A stretch of 64,000 bases of DNA from the NCBI GenBank assembly GCA_963826795.1, contig CAWGYT010000010.1:248001-312000 (forward strand), written 5' to 3'. This document shows, one piece after another, positions 1 to 9,598 of the stretch. The number at the start of each line of letters is the position of its first letter. Position 1 is the first letter of the stretch. Below the pieces are notes generated by a model, which saw nothing but the letters and a program-made list of their open reading frames with translations, was not told where the DNA came from and made no database searches. A program made the translations under genes and the position numbers. Origin of the DNA: CAWGYT01 sp963826795 (GTDB lineage: Bacteria > Planctomycetota > Planctomycetia > Pirellulales > Pirellulaceae).

Positions 1-848
1 CATCGGATTCAAGGGCGCGTCGAACTGAACCTCGAACAGTTCCATCGTGGTCAATGATCGGGAAGGCACCGCCTCGGACGGCTTCGCATCGGACGGGTTT
101 TCGTCCGAGCGGGTCCGCCGGAAGTCGATGTGATACGGAAAGAGATCATCCTGACCGACCAGCAAGAAGACGCGATCCGGCATCTGCTCGGGCAATTCCT
201 CGGAGCGCACGTTGCCGGCGGCGTCCACCAGTCCCTTCGCGTCGGGAAGTAATTGGGCCAGCCGCGAGGGCTTCCAACGCAACGCGAGGGCCCAGACGGG
301 CAGTTCCTGAAAGACGACGGCCTGCGGCGGAGACACTTCAAAGTTCTGCTGCAAACTCGCCAACAGCTGAGGCAACCCGCCGCCCATGAGCATCGGCAGT
401 GGCTCTCTGCCCTGCCCTGCCCTGGCGCGCTGCAGTCGATTCAGATCGACACGGCTCACCTTGGCCCGCCCATCGAGATTGTCGTGCATCCAGAGATAGC
501 GCCCGTCGCAGATGTGCAGCACGCTGACCAGACGATCGTCGGTCTGCACCGACAAAGAAAAACGGATCTGGGTCCCTGCGTCGCTGCGTCGCTGGAGATA
601 GACCCCGGATCCAACCAGCTTCTGGCCGAACAGGTCCGCCCGATGGCGAACCTTCGCCGAAACCGCGTCGTGATTGGAAATCTGACGGACGATCTGGTCG
701 AGCAATTCCGCGCCGTGCGGACCGAGGGAATCGCTGCCGGGGGAATCGGCGTCAGCGAAACGCGCGGTAGCTCCTGGGCCACGGGGGAAAACGCGGTCGG
801 TAGCAGAGCCAGCACGAGCCAAGTTAGGACAGTGAATCTGTGATCCAT
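1..848 (-). CDS. LolA-like secreted protein, partial, one frame break
   Basis: The gene starts at the ATG at 848 and runs off the left edge. The first 20 residues (MDHRFTVLTWLVLALLPTA) form a Sec signal peptide. After the run of five C on the coding strand (plus-strand 783-787) the sensible frame is shifted by one base. A sixth C would join the signal peptide to SPRGPGATARFADADSPG and then a continuous protein to base 1. The mature part (AELLDQIVRQISNHDAVSAKVR, later FGQKLVGSGVYLQR and YLWMHDNL) resembles planctomycete periplasmic proteins related to LolA/DUF2092 folds, but that assignment is from pattern only. It is divergently transcribed from the lipoprotein genes to the right. The break could be a sequencing error or a true mutation. 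Confidence 0.6.
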
Positions 849-1167
849 GTGCCGATTCTGACGGTTTTGCCAAAGATTAGGTCCAGCGATATCCGACCAA
901 ATACCCCTAGACCCGCGTTCTGCGAGGGCGCGGTTCGGCCGTCCGGCGCGACCAGGGGCCAGCCCGTGCGTCGCAAGTGTGGGAGCCATTCTACGGATGT
1001 GACCGAAACGGGTCTACTTGAGTTCCAACGGGGTGTGTGTCCGGCAGGCTCAAACAAAGTGAGACCAACCGGGTCACGTGATGACTAAGCATTTGTCTGC
1101 CTGCGGCTGAGTGAGTGAGCTCGTCGGTTGGGAACTGACGGCAGTCGCGCATACTAGGGGGGAGATC

Positions 1168-2470
1168 ATGAAGATACGTCGATGGATGTTGACGTTGCTC
1201 TTGTTTTCGACAGTCGGGGCTGTCGGATGCGAACTGACGGGTGGCCACAATCTGCCCCCCGCCGCTCAATTGGCTCATCCGGGGCCGGGCGTGGGTGGCC
1301 CGGGCCCCGGTGTCCTGACACCACCGATGCCCCCCGTCGCACCCGCCTCGGCCATGGAAATGATCGGGGGCGGCGGCTATGCCGACGGCGGTTACGTCGA
1401 AGGTGGGTATTCGGACGCCGGGTATGGGGGTGGCGAGTGCATCACGGGAGGGACAGGAGGCCAGCAAGTCCAGGTTCTGTTCGGAAAACCTGAAGCGATG
1501 CAGGTCCAATGGGACGTCGGCGGAGTCGGCCAGTTCGATTCGGCGCCGCTCGTCACACCCGGTCGCCAGAACTTTCAGCAGGGCGGTATCTATCGGCTGA
1601 AGCTCACAAGTGTTCCCGGAGCGGGACGTGAGGGGGTCGAGCTGTATCCGACGTTGGAAATCGGCCCGCCCGCGTATCGCACGCTGGCTTACCTGGCCCA
1701 CAACGCGGTTCCGATTCAGTTCACGGAAGAGGATTTCGACCAGGTTTTGGCGGGCAACTTTGTCACCAAGGTCATCTACCTGCCGGATCCGGAATTCCAA
1801 GGGCTCGCCGTCGCCGATGTGCAAACCCTGGTCAGCACACGGCTTGATCCCGGCCTCGACCCAATTGAAGAGGCCAGTCGCAAGGGAGCCATCCTGGCCG
1901 TCCTGCGGATCGGAAACAAGGACATGGAGATCCCGGGCGAAGACATGTCCGGCCAGATCATTCCGGCCAGCTACCTGAGCGGAATGGGCGGCGGCGAGAG
2001 CTATGCCGGGGGAGCGGCCTGTGGCTGCGGACAGGGCGGGGGCTGCTTCGGCGGCAACTGTCAGATCGGCGGCAACAGTCCGGCCACCATGTCGATGCCG
2101 CCCGGCGGCATGCCTCCGGGACTGGTCGCCGGGATGAACGCACCGCAATATGGGATGCCCATCTCGGGGACACCCATCGGCCTGCCGGGTCCTCCGCACA
2201 TTCCGCTCGGCGTCCCCGCCGGCTTGCAGAAACACGTGATGCGCAACCACACCAAGATGCACATCCCGGAGCCCGTCGCGCAAGCTGAAAATCAACGTCA
2301 AGCAACGCCCGGGCCAGAGCTACCCGCAGCCTGCTTCGCGTGCTTGGATCACCGAAGATACGGTTCACCCGAGCGTGCATTTCGGGCACCACTTCGCGCC
2401 TCCCTCGAGCGGCCAGGTGCAGTACAACACGGGACACCAAGGCCTCGGCCACGGAGTGCCGGGCTACTAA
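1168..2470 (+). CDS. Glycine-rich lipoprotein, paralogue A, one frame break
   Basis: ATG at 1168 follows a GGGGGGAG ribosome-binding site. The N-terminus is a lipoprotein signal with lipobox TVGAVGC (Cys about residue 25). A Gly/Pro/Tyr-rich linker follows, then a globular domain (about residues 110-260: IYRLKLTSVPG, LYPTLEIGPP, VIYLPDPEFQ, DPIEEASRKGAILAVLRIG) shared with the next gene, then a Gly/Met/Pro-rich tail. Near 2275-2281 the frame must drop one base to continue as KLKINVKQRPGQSYPQ and end at TAA 2468-2470 (HQGLGHGVPGY). Without the correction the reading frame runs nonsensically into the next gene. No known catalytic motif is visible, and a structural role in the cell envelope is an inference from the lipobox and low-complexity regions. 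Confidence 0.65.
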
Positions 2471-2575
2471 GCACGACATGTCGGACCAGGGTGAGCACCG
2501 CGTCGGATCGAGTCGGATCGCGGTGCTCGCCGCCACGCGCCTTGTTACTCTTAACCGCGAGAGCTCGCCTGGATC

Positions 2576-3462
2576 ATGAGTGCGAAACTACATCGCCGCG
2601 ACCGCCTGCTTCGTGCAGCGATCTTCATCGTCCTCGTTGGAGGGGTGACCGGCCAGGTGCTCGCGCAGCGTCCTGTCCACACGATATATCGCAGCAATTT
2701 CCCGCCCGGGGCGATTGGCGCGTGCAACTGGCCCGAGACCCCGCCCGGCGCGGTTATCTGCAGCCCGTCGAAGTGATTGTGCCCAGCGGCGCGATCGTGG
2801 GTGTCGCCGCGGAGGGCGTGTTCCAATACGACACGACGAGATTACGAGCGGGTTTCCTGGTGGGATCCCCCTACCGACTCCGGATCACCAATATCCCCAG
2901 ACACGAAGACCGGGTCGTTTATCCTAGCCTGGAAGTGATCGATCGCCTGCGGCCACCCGCCGGACAAAAGGATCGTTTCCCCATCCCCGTCGAGGTTTCC
3001 CAGGAAGACCTGGAACTCGCGCTGTCCGGCAGCATGGTGGTCCGTGTGATCTATCTCGAAAACCCACTTGACGCGTTCCCCAAGCCGGAGGGAGACGAAC
3101 AACGCTACCTGAACGTCCTCCCGGCCGAAGATCCGCTCGAGGTGGCCGATCAGTTAGGAAGGCCGATGGCGATCTTGCGGCTGGGTTCGCGCATTCCAAC
3201 GGAAGCCGAGATCGACAGCGCCTTCTTGTTCGGCTCGCCACCGGTCGAATGGATTGACCCGATCCAGGCCGATTCGACAACGACCGAGACTTGGCCGACG
3301 GACCCGGTCCCCTTCGAGTCGCCCTCGACACAGGACTTACCGAGCGAACCTTCGGACACCATGACACCGGAGGTGCAGAAACGGCGGACAGGGGCCGAGT
3401 TCCCGAGTCTGCCTGGTCCGGAACTGGACAATCCCTTTCTGGATGATTCCGAATTGGAATGA
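2576..3462 (+). CDS. Secreted protein, paralogue B of the upstream lipoprotein, one frame break
   Basis: ATG at 2576 opens a signal peptide (LLRAAIFIVLVGGVTGQVLAQ). The frame breaks at the G run 2708-2711: one more G joins RSNFPPG to GDWRVQLARDPARRGYLQPVE. The rest is continuous to 3462. The core (SPYRLRITNIP, VVYPSLEVIDRL, VEVSQEDLELALSG, VIYLENPLDAFP, DPLEVADQLGRPMAILRLG) aligns block by block with the upstream lipoprotein (IYRLKLTSVPG, ELYPTLEIG, FTEEDFDQVLAG, VIYLPDPEF, AILAVLRIG), so the pair arose by tandem duplication. The C-terminal 80 residues are acidic and Ser/Thr/Pro-rich. No enzymatic motif is seen. It is probably co-transcribed with its neighbours. Confidence 0.65.
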
Positions 3463-3593
3463 ACCGCTCACGGAACTTCAAAGCGGTTTGATTGCACCGA
3501 CTGAAAACCCACGATTCGCCGGCCAGCCACGGCCTGAAACTGGCCCGTGCGATGCACGATTCACGTCTCCAACGATGCGGAGTTGACACGATC

Positions 3594-4964
3594 ATGTCCA
3601 CTTGGAAGTCCCAACCGCGGCCCGGCAATTGGCGACAACTGGCCCTGGTCTCAACTCCTCTCTGTCTGCTCTGCGCGTGCCAATCGCTGAATTCCCCTGG
3701 GGGAACCGCTTTCTGGCTGATGGACACCGGGCCAAGTATCGCGAGCCAAGTCAACCCGTTGGAGACGGCAACCACGCGGGACACCCCACCGCCCGTCGCC
3801 GCACCAGCCGCGGTTCATGACGGCCTGGCTCCCATCCGCGAGTCCGACTCGGCGCGTCAGGCGTCCGAGACTCGCGCATTCAGCGACATCCCCGATGTCG
3901 TGACGCAAACGGTACTCGGGTCGAGTGACATTCGCATGTCACATCCGCATGTCGCTCCCCGTCGGGGATTCTCTGTGAACGTGCCCCTTGCCGCGGATTG
4001 CTTCCCGGCCTCCGAGGTGGATTCCCTTTGCGCACCGGCAATGGAATCCGACTTCCGACCCTCGGATGAGTACCTGTGCGACGGGGGGGATCAGCAGACC
4101 CAGGTCCGCGTCAATCGCAACTGGGAAGTGTCCGGACTGGACCTTGAAGATACGGTCGCCCACTACGACACGCTTGACGGACGGACGATTGTGACGCCTT
4201 CCAATAGCGTCTGCATCTACGCACCGCGCTTCGCGGCCGTCCGGCAAGTCGTGCTGGCTTCGGAGGACGCGCTGCTGTTGACGATGCAAGCGATCAACGC
4301 ACCGGTTCCGGCCATCATCGATGACGCAACCCGTCGCGCGGCACTGGTGGATCAGCCTTTACCGCCGCTGCGAGACGTCGGCCTGCAAGGCCCGATCGCG
4401 GTCCGTCATCGGACGCGAGGTATCGATCTGCAGAACGCGCTGCCTGTGGTTGAGCTCGTCCGAGATTTCGCGGTCCATGAAGACTTCCAGATTGTGCGGC
4501 TGGGCATTCACCAGCGATCCCAACGTGCCGAAGTCGAGCGATATGCCGAAGCGGCTCTGGTATGGACCGACAATCTTGCGCCGGAGGTGATGCTTGACGC
4601 CGAACCTGCCGAGGTGGATGTCACCGTCGAAAAGATCGGTACCGAATACCACATCGGCTTGGAAGGCTCACCCCGCCTGCGTGTGATTAAACTCGCCTCC
4701 ACCGGAGCCGCTCTTCCCGGCGAGGAGGTGACGTTTACGCTGCGGTTCGACAATACAGGAGAACAGGCGATCGGCAACGTCACGATCATGGACAACTTGA
4801 CCACTCGCCTGGAATACGTCGACGACTCGGCCGAGTGCAGCCGGAAAGCCGATTTCTTCGTCGAGGATAACCAGGGCGAATCGCTTGCCCTGCGTTGGGA
4901 AATACGCGACCCAATCCGTCCCGGCGATGGCGGCATTATCCGCTTCCGCTGCCGAGTCCGCTGA
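3594..4964 (+). CDS. DUF11-domain lipoprotein (OmcB-like)
   Basis: The chosen ATG at 3594 gives a lipoprotein signal ending LCLLCAC; upstream in-frame codons would put non-signal sequence in front. The C-terminal 100 residues are a DUF11 repeat as in OmcB-type and other bacterial surface proteins: LRVIKLASTGAALPGEEVTF, then RFDNTGEQAIGNVTIMDNL, then LEYVDDS and a closing WEIRDPIRPGDGGIIRF strand. The middle (about residues 150-350) is of unknown fold. It follows the two paralogous envelope proteins with a 131-base gap, so the three may form one envelope-protein operon. About 456 residues, complete. Confidence 0.7.
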   Translation: MSTWKSQPRPGNWRQLALVSTPLCLLCACQSLNSPGGTAFWLMDTGPSIASQVNPLETATTRDTPPPVAAPAAVHDGLAPIRESDSARQASETRAFSDIPDVVTQTVLGSSDIRMSHPHVAPRRGFSVNVPLAADCFPASEVDSLCAPAMESDFRPSDEYLCDGGDQQTQVRVNRNWEVSGLDLEDTVAHYDTLDGRTIVTPSNSVCIYAPRFAAVRQVVLASEDALLLTMQAINAPVPAIIDDATRRAALVDQPLPPLRDVGLQGPIAVRHRTRGIDLQNALPVVELVRDFAVHEDFQIVRLGIHQRSQRAEVERYAEAALVWTDNLAPEVMLDAEPAEVDVTVEKIGTEYHIGLEGSPRLRVIKLASTGAALPGEEVTFTLRFDNTGEQAIGNVTIMDNLTTRLEYVDDSAECSRKADFFVEDNQGESLALRWEIRDPIRPGDGGIIRFRCRVR

Positions 4965-5222
4965 CGCGCGTTGAATCTGCGCCGCAGACCTGCGTTCGGA
5001 ACGCCGTCCCGCGTCGCCGGTTGTGCTATCATAACGGTCCTCCGCGCTGGCGGCACGCCCTGCCCTGCCCCGGCAGCGCGACGCGCATCCTCGCCCGAAC
5101 CGGGGCTCGATCCGCAACGACGTCCGGCGACTTGGCCCGCCGCACCGCCTGGACCTGCCGTTGCCCGTGAGTCGTGACGGCAGGGTTCGCTGACTGATTC
5201 ATCCCGTTGGAGTTGCCCGTTC

Positions 5223-6326
5223 ATGGACCGTTGGATCGCCGATCGTACCCGTGTCTTCGATAGCAGTGGAATTCGCAAGGTCTTCGATTTGGCGGCCAAG
5301 CTGAAGGACCCCGTCAATTTGTCGATTGGCCAGCCCGACTTCGACGTGCCCCAGCCGATTCGACAGGCATGTATCGACGCGATCAACCAGGGCAAGAACA
5401 GCTACTCGCCGTCGCAGGGACTTCCGCAGCTGCGAGAAAAACTTCAGGCCGAAGTCGATGCGAGCTACGGCCACACGGATCGGAAGCTTTTCATCTCGTC
5501 GGGGACCAGCGGCGGACTGGTGCTGGCCATCCTCTCGCTCGTCAACCCCGGCGATGAGGTGATCATCTTCGATCCGTTTTTCGTGATGTACGAGCCCTTG
5601 GTCAAACTGGTGAGCGGCGTGCCGGTCCTGATCGACACCTACCCGGACTTCCACGTCGACGTCGCTCGCGTCGAAGCGGCGCTGACCCCACGGACAAAGC
5701 TGATCCTTTTCAACAGCCCCGCGAATCCGACGGGCGTGGTTGCCCGGCGGGCGGAGGTCGAAGCCCTCGCCCAGCTGGCAGCGCGACACGAAATTGCCCT
5801 GATTTCGGATGAGATTTACAGCGCGTTTTGCTACGACGAACCGTTTATCTCGCCCGCCGAATACAACGATCGTACGCTGGTGATCGACGGATTTTCGAAG
5901 AGCCACGCGATGACAGGCTGGCGCCTGGGATTCGTGCATGGTCCAGGCGAGATCATTGAGACGATGATCAAACTGCAGCAGTACACGTTCGTCTGCGCAC
6001 CTCAGCCCGCCCAGTGGGCCGGCATCGTCGCGCGAGACTTCGATGTGTCGAGTCTGATGGCCGCCTATCGGCAAAAGCGGAACCGCATCGTGGAGGGGCT
6101 CCGCGACCACTATGAATTGGTCATGCCAGGGGGCGCTTTCTATGCCTTCCCCAAGGTTCCGCACGGAACCGGCACGGAATTCGTCGCGCGAGCGATTGAA
6201 AACAATCTGTTAATCATTCCCGGCAAGATCTTTAGCCAGCACGACTCGCACTTCCGGATCTCATACGCCGCGGAGGACGCGACTTTGGACCGCGGCATTG
6301 AGATTCTTCGTCGGTTGGCTCACTGA
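5223..6326 (+). CDS. PLP-dependent aminotransferase, class I/II
   Basis: A 367-residue fold-type I aminotransferase, complete. Visible landmarks are the N-terminal GQPDF motif (about residues 37-41), the glycine-rich cofactor segment SSGTSGGL, NSPANPTG (substrate/PLP Asn), the Asp of ISDEIYSAF, the PLP-lysine segment FSKSHAMTGWRLG (Lys-226), and the arginine of FRISYA near the C-terminus that binds the substrate carboxylate. It transfers the amino group between an amino acid and a 2-oxo acid in the cytoplasm. The exact substrate cannot be read from sequence (aspartate/alanine/aromatic-type are all possible). It stands alone between non-coding stretches. Confidence 0.9.
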   Translation: MDRWIADRTRVFDSSGIRKVFDLAAKLKDPVNLSIGQPDFDVPQPIRQACIDAINQGKNSYSPSQGLPQLREKLQAEVDASYGHTDRKLFISSGTSGGLVLAILSLVNPGDEVIIFDPFFVMYEPLVKLVSGVPVLIDTYPDFHVDVARVEAALTPRTKLILFNSPANPTGVVARRAEVEALAQLAARHEIALISDEIYSAFCYDEPFISPAEYNDRTLVIDGFSKSHAMTGWRLGFVHGPGEIIETMIKLQQYTFVCAPQPAQWAGIVARDFDVSSLMAAYRQKRNRIVEGLRDHYELVMPGGAFYAFPKVPHGTGTEFVARAIENNLLIIPGKIFSQHDSHFRISYAAEDATLDRGIEILRRLAH

Positions 6327-6695
6327 CGATTACCGGGAGACGAGCCGAAGAAACGTCGAACGAAGGCCTCGTTCGGTGAATAGGAGGATTCGGAGGCCCG
6401 TGAAGCTGCATCAGCGATACGCGCCCGTGAAGCAAAACGCGTTAGCGATGTGCCGGGTGCGTCGCAGTCTGCCGGCGTCGTACCGGCAGGCCGAGCGAAT
6501 GAGGAGCCCAGAGCAGCCCGGCCCGCAGGGCAACGCCTGAGCTGGACCCCAAGAACTGGACAGCTACTGCTGGAAGGCGCGATGGGCGTGTTCGGGACTG
6601 GCGGGCGAAGCAGTCGGTCGTCAGATGACAAGTGGGAATCGCGTGAGCTTTGCGAGCCAATTCGCCGGCCGAAACGCGTCGACCGTGTCGCGGCG
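6327..6695. other. Non-coding spacer with a small hairpin
   Basis: About 370 bases without a convincing gene. It contains a perfect 7-bp inverted repeat (CTGCCGG at 6469-6475 with CCGGCAG at 6483-6489). The string TGGACCCCAAGAACTGGACA near 6542-6561 looks like the terminal sequence of some IS3-type elements, but no transposase sequence or second end was found nearby. Confidence 0.4.
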
Positions 6696-6742
6696 AACCC
6701 TCCCCTCGCTTAGGCTCGACCCTCCCAGAGGGCGGGTAAATT
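6696..6742. repeat. REP-like palindromic repeat, copy A
   Basis: AACCCTCCCCTCGCTTAGGC, then CTCGACCCTCCCAGAGGGCG, then GGTAAATT. It matches in layout and most bases the element at 8629-8677, so the two copies bracket the glutamate decarboxylase and the phytochelatin-synthase remnant. The core CCCTCCCAGAGGGCGGG is self-complementary. Confidence 0.55.
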
Positions 6743-6879
6743 CGTCCAGGCGGAGATGGGTGGAAACCAATGCCCTTGGAGGCCGACTCCTCATCACCCC
6801 GGTTCCTTTTCACGTTACATGGCTGATAAACTGCTACGGCATCTCAAAACTCACTTGGGTCGATCACAAGAGGAAAAAA

Positions 6880-8277
6880 ATGCCCCTGCACGACAAAAAC
6901 TCGGTTCGACAGATGCTTGACGATGAGGTCTACGCCTCGGCGGATCTTTCGGTCAGCATGCCGAAGTACAAGTTTCCCGACGTGGAACAAAATCCTCGGC
7001 ATGCATACTCGGTCGTGCACGATGAACTGATGTTGGACGGCAATTCGCGGCAAAATCTGGCAACATTTTGTCAAACCTGGTCGGAGCCCGAGGTCCACGA
7101 GCTGATGGACGAGTGCATGGACAAGAATATGATTGACAAGGACGAGTATCCGCAAACCGCGGAAATCGAGGCTCGCTGCGTCCACATGCTCGCCGACTTG
7201 TGGAACTCGCCGGAAGCGGCCAACACCATCGGTTGCTCGACCACCGGCTCCAGCGAGGCCGCCATGCTGGGTGGCATGGCGATGAAGCGAGCGTGGGAGA
7301 AAAAACGCAAGGCCGCGGGCAAACCGATCGACAAGCCCAACTTGATCACTGGCCCCGTGCAGATCTGCTGGCACAAGTTCACCCGCTACTGGGACATCGA
7401 GCATCGGGAAATCCCGATGGACCATGGCCGCATGCTGATGACGCCCGAAGAAGTCATCAGCCGCTGCGACGAGAACACGATCGGAGTGGTTCCCACGCTG
7501 GGCGTAACGTTCACCTGCCAATACGAGCCCGTCAAAGCGGTGGCGGATGCGTTGGACCAACTGCAGCAGGACAAGGGCTTGGATATACGCATGCACATTG
7601 ATGGCGCCAGCGGCGGTTTTCTGGCGCCGTTCTGTGCCCCCGATCTCGTTTGGGACTTCCGCCTTCCGCGAGTCAAGTCGATCAACGCATCAGGACACAA
7701 GTTCGGCTTATCGCCTTTGGGCGTCGGCTGGGTGATCTGGCGAGAGGAAACCGATCTGCCGGAAGAAGAAGTCTTCTGGGTCAATTACCTCGGCGGAAAC
7801 ATGCGCGACATCGCGTTGAACTTCTCGCGACCGGGCGGCCAGATCGTTTGTCAGTACTACAACTTTCTCAGGCTCGGCAAGGAAGGTTACCGCAAGATCC
7901 ACACCGCTTGCTACGAGACGGCGAACTTCATTGCGAATGAAATTGAGAAGTTGGGACCGTTCGAGATCATTTACGGTGGGGAGATGGGATCAGGAATACC
8001 AGCGCTTTGTTGGAAAATGAAAGACGGAGTGGATCCGGGCTTCAGCCTCTACGATTTGGCCGATCGGTTGCGGACGCGCGGTTGGCAAGTGCCCGCGTAT
8101 TCGCTGCCGGCGAATTGTCAGGACCTGCCAATCCAGCGCATCCTGGTGCGACACGGCGTGAGCCGCGATCTCGGTTCGCTTTTGATCGACGACATGAAGC
8201 GAGCAATGGATTACTTCAAACAGCACCCCGTTCAGACCCCTATGACCGCGGCCGAAGCCTCGGGATTTCATCACTAG
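6880..8277 (+). CDS. gadB: Glutamate decarboxylase (group II PLP decarboxylase)
   Basis: Decarboxylates L-glutamate to 4-aminobutyrate, using a proton, in the cytoplasm. The ATG at 6880 follows AGAGGAAAAAA and gives 465 residues, the same size as E. coli GadA/GadB. Landmarks: the N-terminal SMPKYKFPD segment, CSTTGSSEAAMLGGMAMK (PLP phosphate binding), MHIDGASGGFLAPF (the Asp that contacts the pyridine nitrogen), INASGHKFGL with the PLP lysine at about Lys-274, and the downstream NYLGGN. The reading frame stays open upstream of the chosen start, but that translation is low-complexity and lacks family features. No gadC-type antiporter is adjacent. The downstream gene fragment is a phytochelatin-synthase remnant. 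Confidence 0.92.
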   Translation: MPLHDKNSVRQMLDDEVYASADLSVSMPKYKFPDVEQNPRHAYSVVHDELMLDGNSRQNLATFCQTWSEPEVHELMDECMDKNMIDKDEYPQTAEIEARCVHMLADLWNSPEAANTIGCSTTGSSEAAMLGGMAMKRAWEKKRKAAGKPIDKPNLITGPVQICWHKFTRYWDIEHREIPMDHGRMLMTPEEVISRCDENTIGVVPTLGVTFTCQYEPVKAVADALDQLQQDKGLDIRMHIDGASGGFLAPFCAPDLVWDFRLPRVKSINASGHKFGLSPLGVGWVIWREETDLPEEEVFWVNYLGGNMRDIALNFSRPGGQIVCQYYNFLRLGKEGYRKIHTACYETANFIANEIEKLGPFEIIYGGEMGSGIPALCWKMKDGVDPGFSLYDLADRLRTRGWQVPAYSLPANCQDLPIQRILVRHGVSRDLGSLLIDDMKRAMDYFKQHPVQTPMTAAEASGFHH

Positions 8278-8304
8278 GGAGTCAAATGCCAGAGGAAGAG
8301 GGGC

Positions 8305-8508
8305 AACACGCTCGAACAACTCGCCAGTCTTTTGTCTGCCCTGGAAGTTCAAGTTGAAACCTTTTTCGCGGACGCCCTTGACCTGAACGCTTGCCGCGAA
8401 CGACTCGTCGCGGCGCTCGAGTCGCCCGATCAACGCGTCATTGTTGACTTCCATCGACCGACGTATCATCAGAAAGGTGGGGGACATTGCTCCCCGCTGG
8501 CGGCTGAA
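8305..8508 (+). pseudogene. Phytochelatin synthase remnant (middle third only)
   Basis: The frame NTLEQLASLLSALEVQVETF, ACRERLVAALESPDQRVIVD, then FHRPTYHQKGGGHCSPLAAE is the central part of the phytochelatin synthase papain-like domain (peptidase family C83). It includes the catalytic histidine in GGGHxSPLAA. The N-terminal half with the catalytic cysteine is absent, since glutamate decarboxylase ends only 27 bases upstream. The sequence after PLAA, which should carry the catalytic aspartate, is replaced by unrelated bases. Both ends are missing, so it cannot encode an active enzyme. It was recognised by motif, without a database search. Confidence 0.7.
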
Positions 8509-8541
8509 CCGTCGCAGAAAAGCCGAGAATTCCTGCTCGTT

Positions 8542-8566
8542 CGCCGAAAATTAACTCGGCGTTTTT
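8542..8566 (+). terminator. Rho-independent terminator
   Basis: CGCCGA (8542-8547), an 8-base loop, TCGGCG (8556-8561), then TTTTT. It is placed after glutamate decarboxylase and the phytochelatin-synthase remnant and ends that transcript. Confidence 0.7.
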
Positions 8567-8628
8567 GCTAAGCGATGAGACCGGGCAAACCGGATTGTAA
8601 AGAGTTCGACTTTGTGCCGGTGAAAAGA

Positions 8629-8677
8629 AACCTCCTCTCGCTGTCGCTCGGCCCTCCCAGTTGGGAGGGTGACAATA
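8629..8677. repeat. REP-like palindromic repeat, copy B
   Basis: AACCTCCTCTCGCTGTCGCT, then CGGCCCTCCCAGTTGGGAGG, then GTGACAATA. The core CCCTCCCA/TGGGAGGG is a perfect 8-bp palindrome arm pair. It is the same type as the copy at 6696-6742. Confidence 0.55.
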
Positions 8678-8758
8678 AACCAGTACCGCTTTTTTTCACA
8701 TCGTTTCAGTTTTCTCGCAATACGGACTCAGACGAATCGCCAGAGGAGACTTGGCCCC

Positions 8759-9574
8759 ATGTGCCGTTGGCTTGCCTACTGCGGACCGCCGCTGCCACTG
8801 AGTGCCTTGTTGACGCGTCCCGATCATTCGCTGATCGACCAGAGTCGGCACGCCACGCAAAATGTCGAAACAACCAATGGCGACGGACATGGCGTCGGTT
8901 GGTATGGCGAAGATCGCGCGCCAGGCGTGTATCGCGAAACGCATCCTGCCTGGAATGACGTGAACTTTCAGCATCTGGCGAATCATGTCCACTCGCGACT
9001 CTTTTTGTCACATGTCCGTGCGGCGACCGGGACGCCGGTGCAAAACACGAACTGCCACCCGTTTCCTTTCGAAAACTGGTTGTTTCAGCACAATGGTTCC
9101 GTGCCGCAATTCCGCAAGCTGAAGCGGCAAATGATGTTCGACGTTGATCCCGAGTTGTTCCCCTCGATTGAAGGCTCGACCGATTCGGAGATGCTGTTTT
9201 TCCTGGCATTAACGTTTGGCCTGCGCGATGATCCACCCGCAGCGCTGGCTCGGACGATCGGCCACGTCGAACGGGCGCGGCAGTCGGCAGGCATCGAACA
9301 ACCGATTCAGTTCAGCGCCTGCGTGACGGACGGTTCGCGGATTTGGACGGTTCGCTACTCGAGCAATGGGCAATCGCGAACGCAGTATCACAGCAAACAC
9401 ATTCACGCGCTGCGCGACATCCATGGGGCGTATGAGCCGCTTGCCGAGGGTGCGGTGATTGTGCTGTCCGAACCGCTGGACGAGTTGACCGAACATTGGG
9501 AAGAGGTCCCGGAATCATCGTCGCTCCTAGTCGAAGATGGCCAAACGACGATCCAATCGTTCTCGCCTCAGTGA
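8759..9574 (+). CDS. Class II glutamine amidotransferase (YafJ/EgtC-like)
   Basis: The start at 8759 gives MCRWLAYCG. After Met removal the N-terminal Cys is the Ntn nucleophile, which fixes this start over an in-frame ATG 90 bases upstream. Further family features are GDGHGVGWYG, SHVRAATGTPVQNTNCHPF (Arg and the oxyanion Asn), NWLFQHNGSVP and EGSTDSEMLFF. Length is 271 residues, usual for the stand-alone YafJ/EgtC type. It hydrolyses a glutamine or gamma-glutamyl amide bond; the physiological substrate is unknown. No ergothioneine genes accompany it, so an EgtC role is not supported. Confidence 0.85.
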   Translation: MCRWLAYCGPPLPLSALLTRPDHSLIDQSRHATQNVETTNGDGHGVGWYGEDRAPGVYRETHPAWNDVNFQHLANHVHSRLFLSHVRAATGTPVQNTNCHPFPFENWLFQHNGSVPQFRKLKRQMMFDVDPELFPSIEGSTDSEMLFFLALTFGLRDDPPAALARTIGHVERARQSAGIEQPIQFSACVTDGSRIWTVRYSSNGQSRTQYHSKHIHALRDIHGAYEPLAEGAVIVLSEPLDELTEHWEEVPESSSLLVEDGQTTIQSFSPQ

Positions 9575-9598
9575 GTCAGATCGACAAACTGGCGACCC

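Noticed and set aside
991..2301. Long minus-strand open frame (436 codons) opposite the first lipoprotein gene
   Set aside because: Composition is that of an antisense frame in GC-rich coding DNA; the plus strand has a clear lipobox, ribosome-binding site and a paralogue next door.
6542..6561. IS3-like terminal sequence TGGACCCCAAGAACTGGACA
   Set aside because: Only one end is seen, with no transposase remnant and no partner end, so a mobile element cannot be supported.
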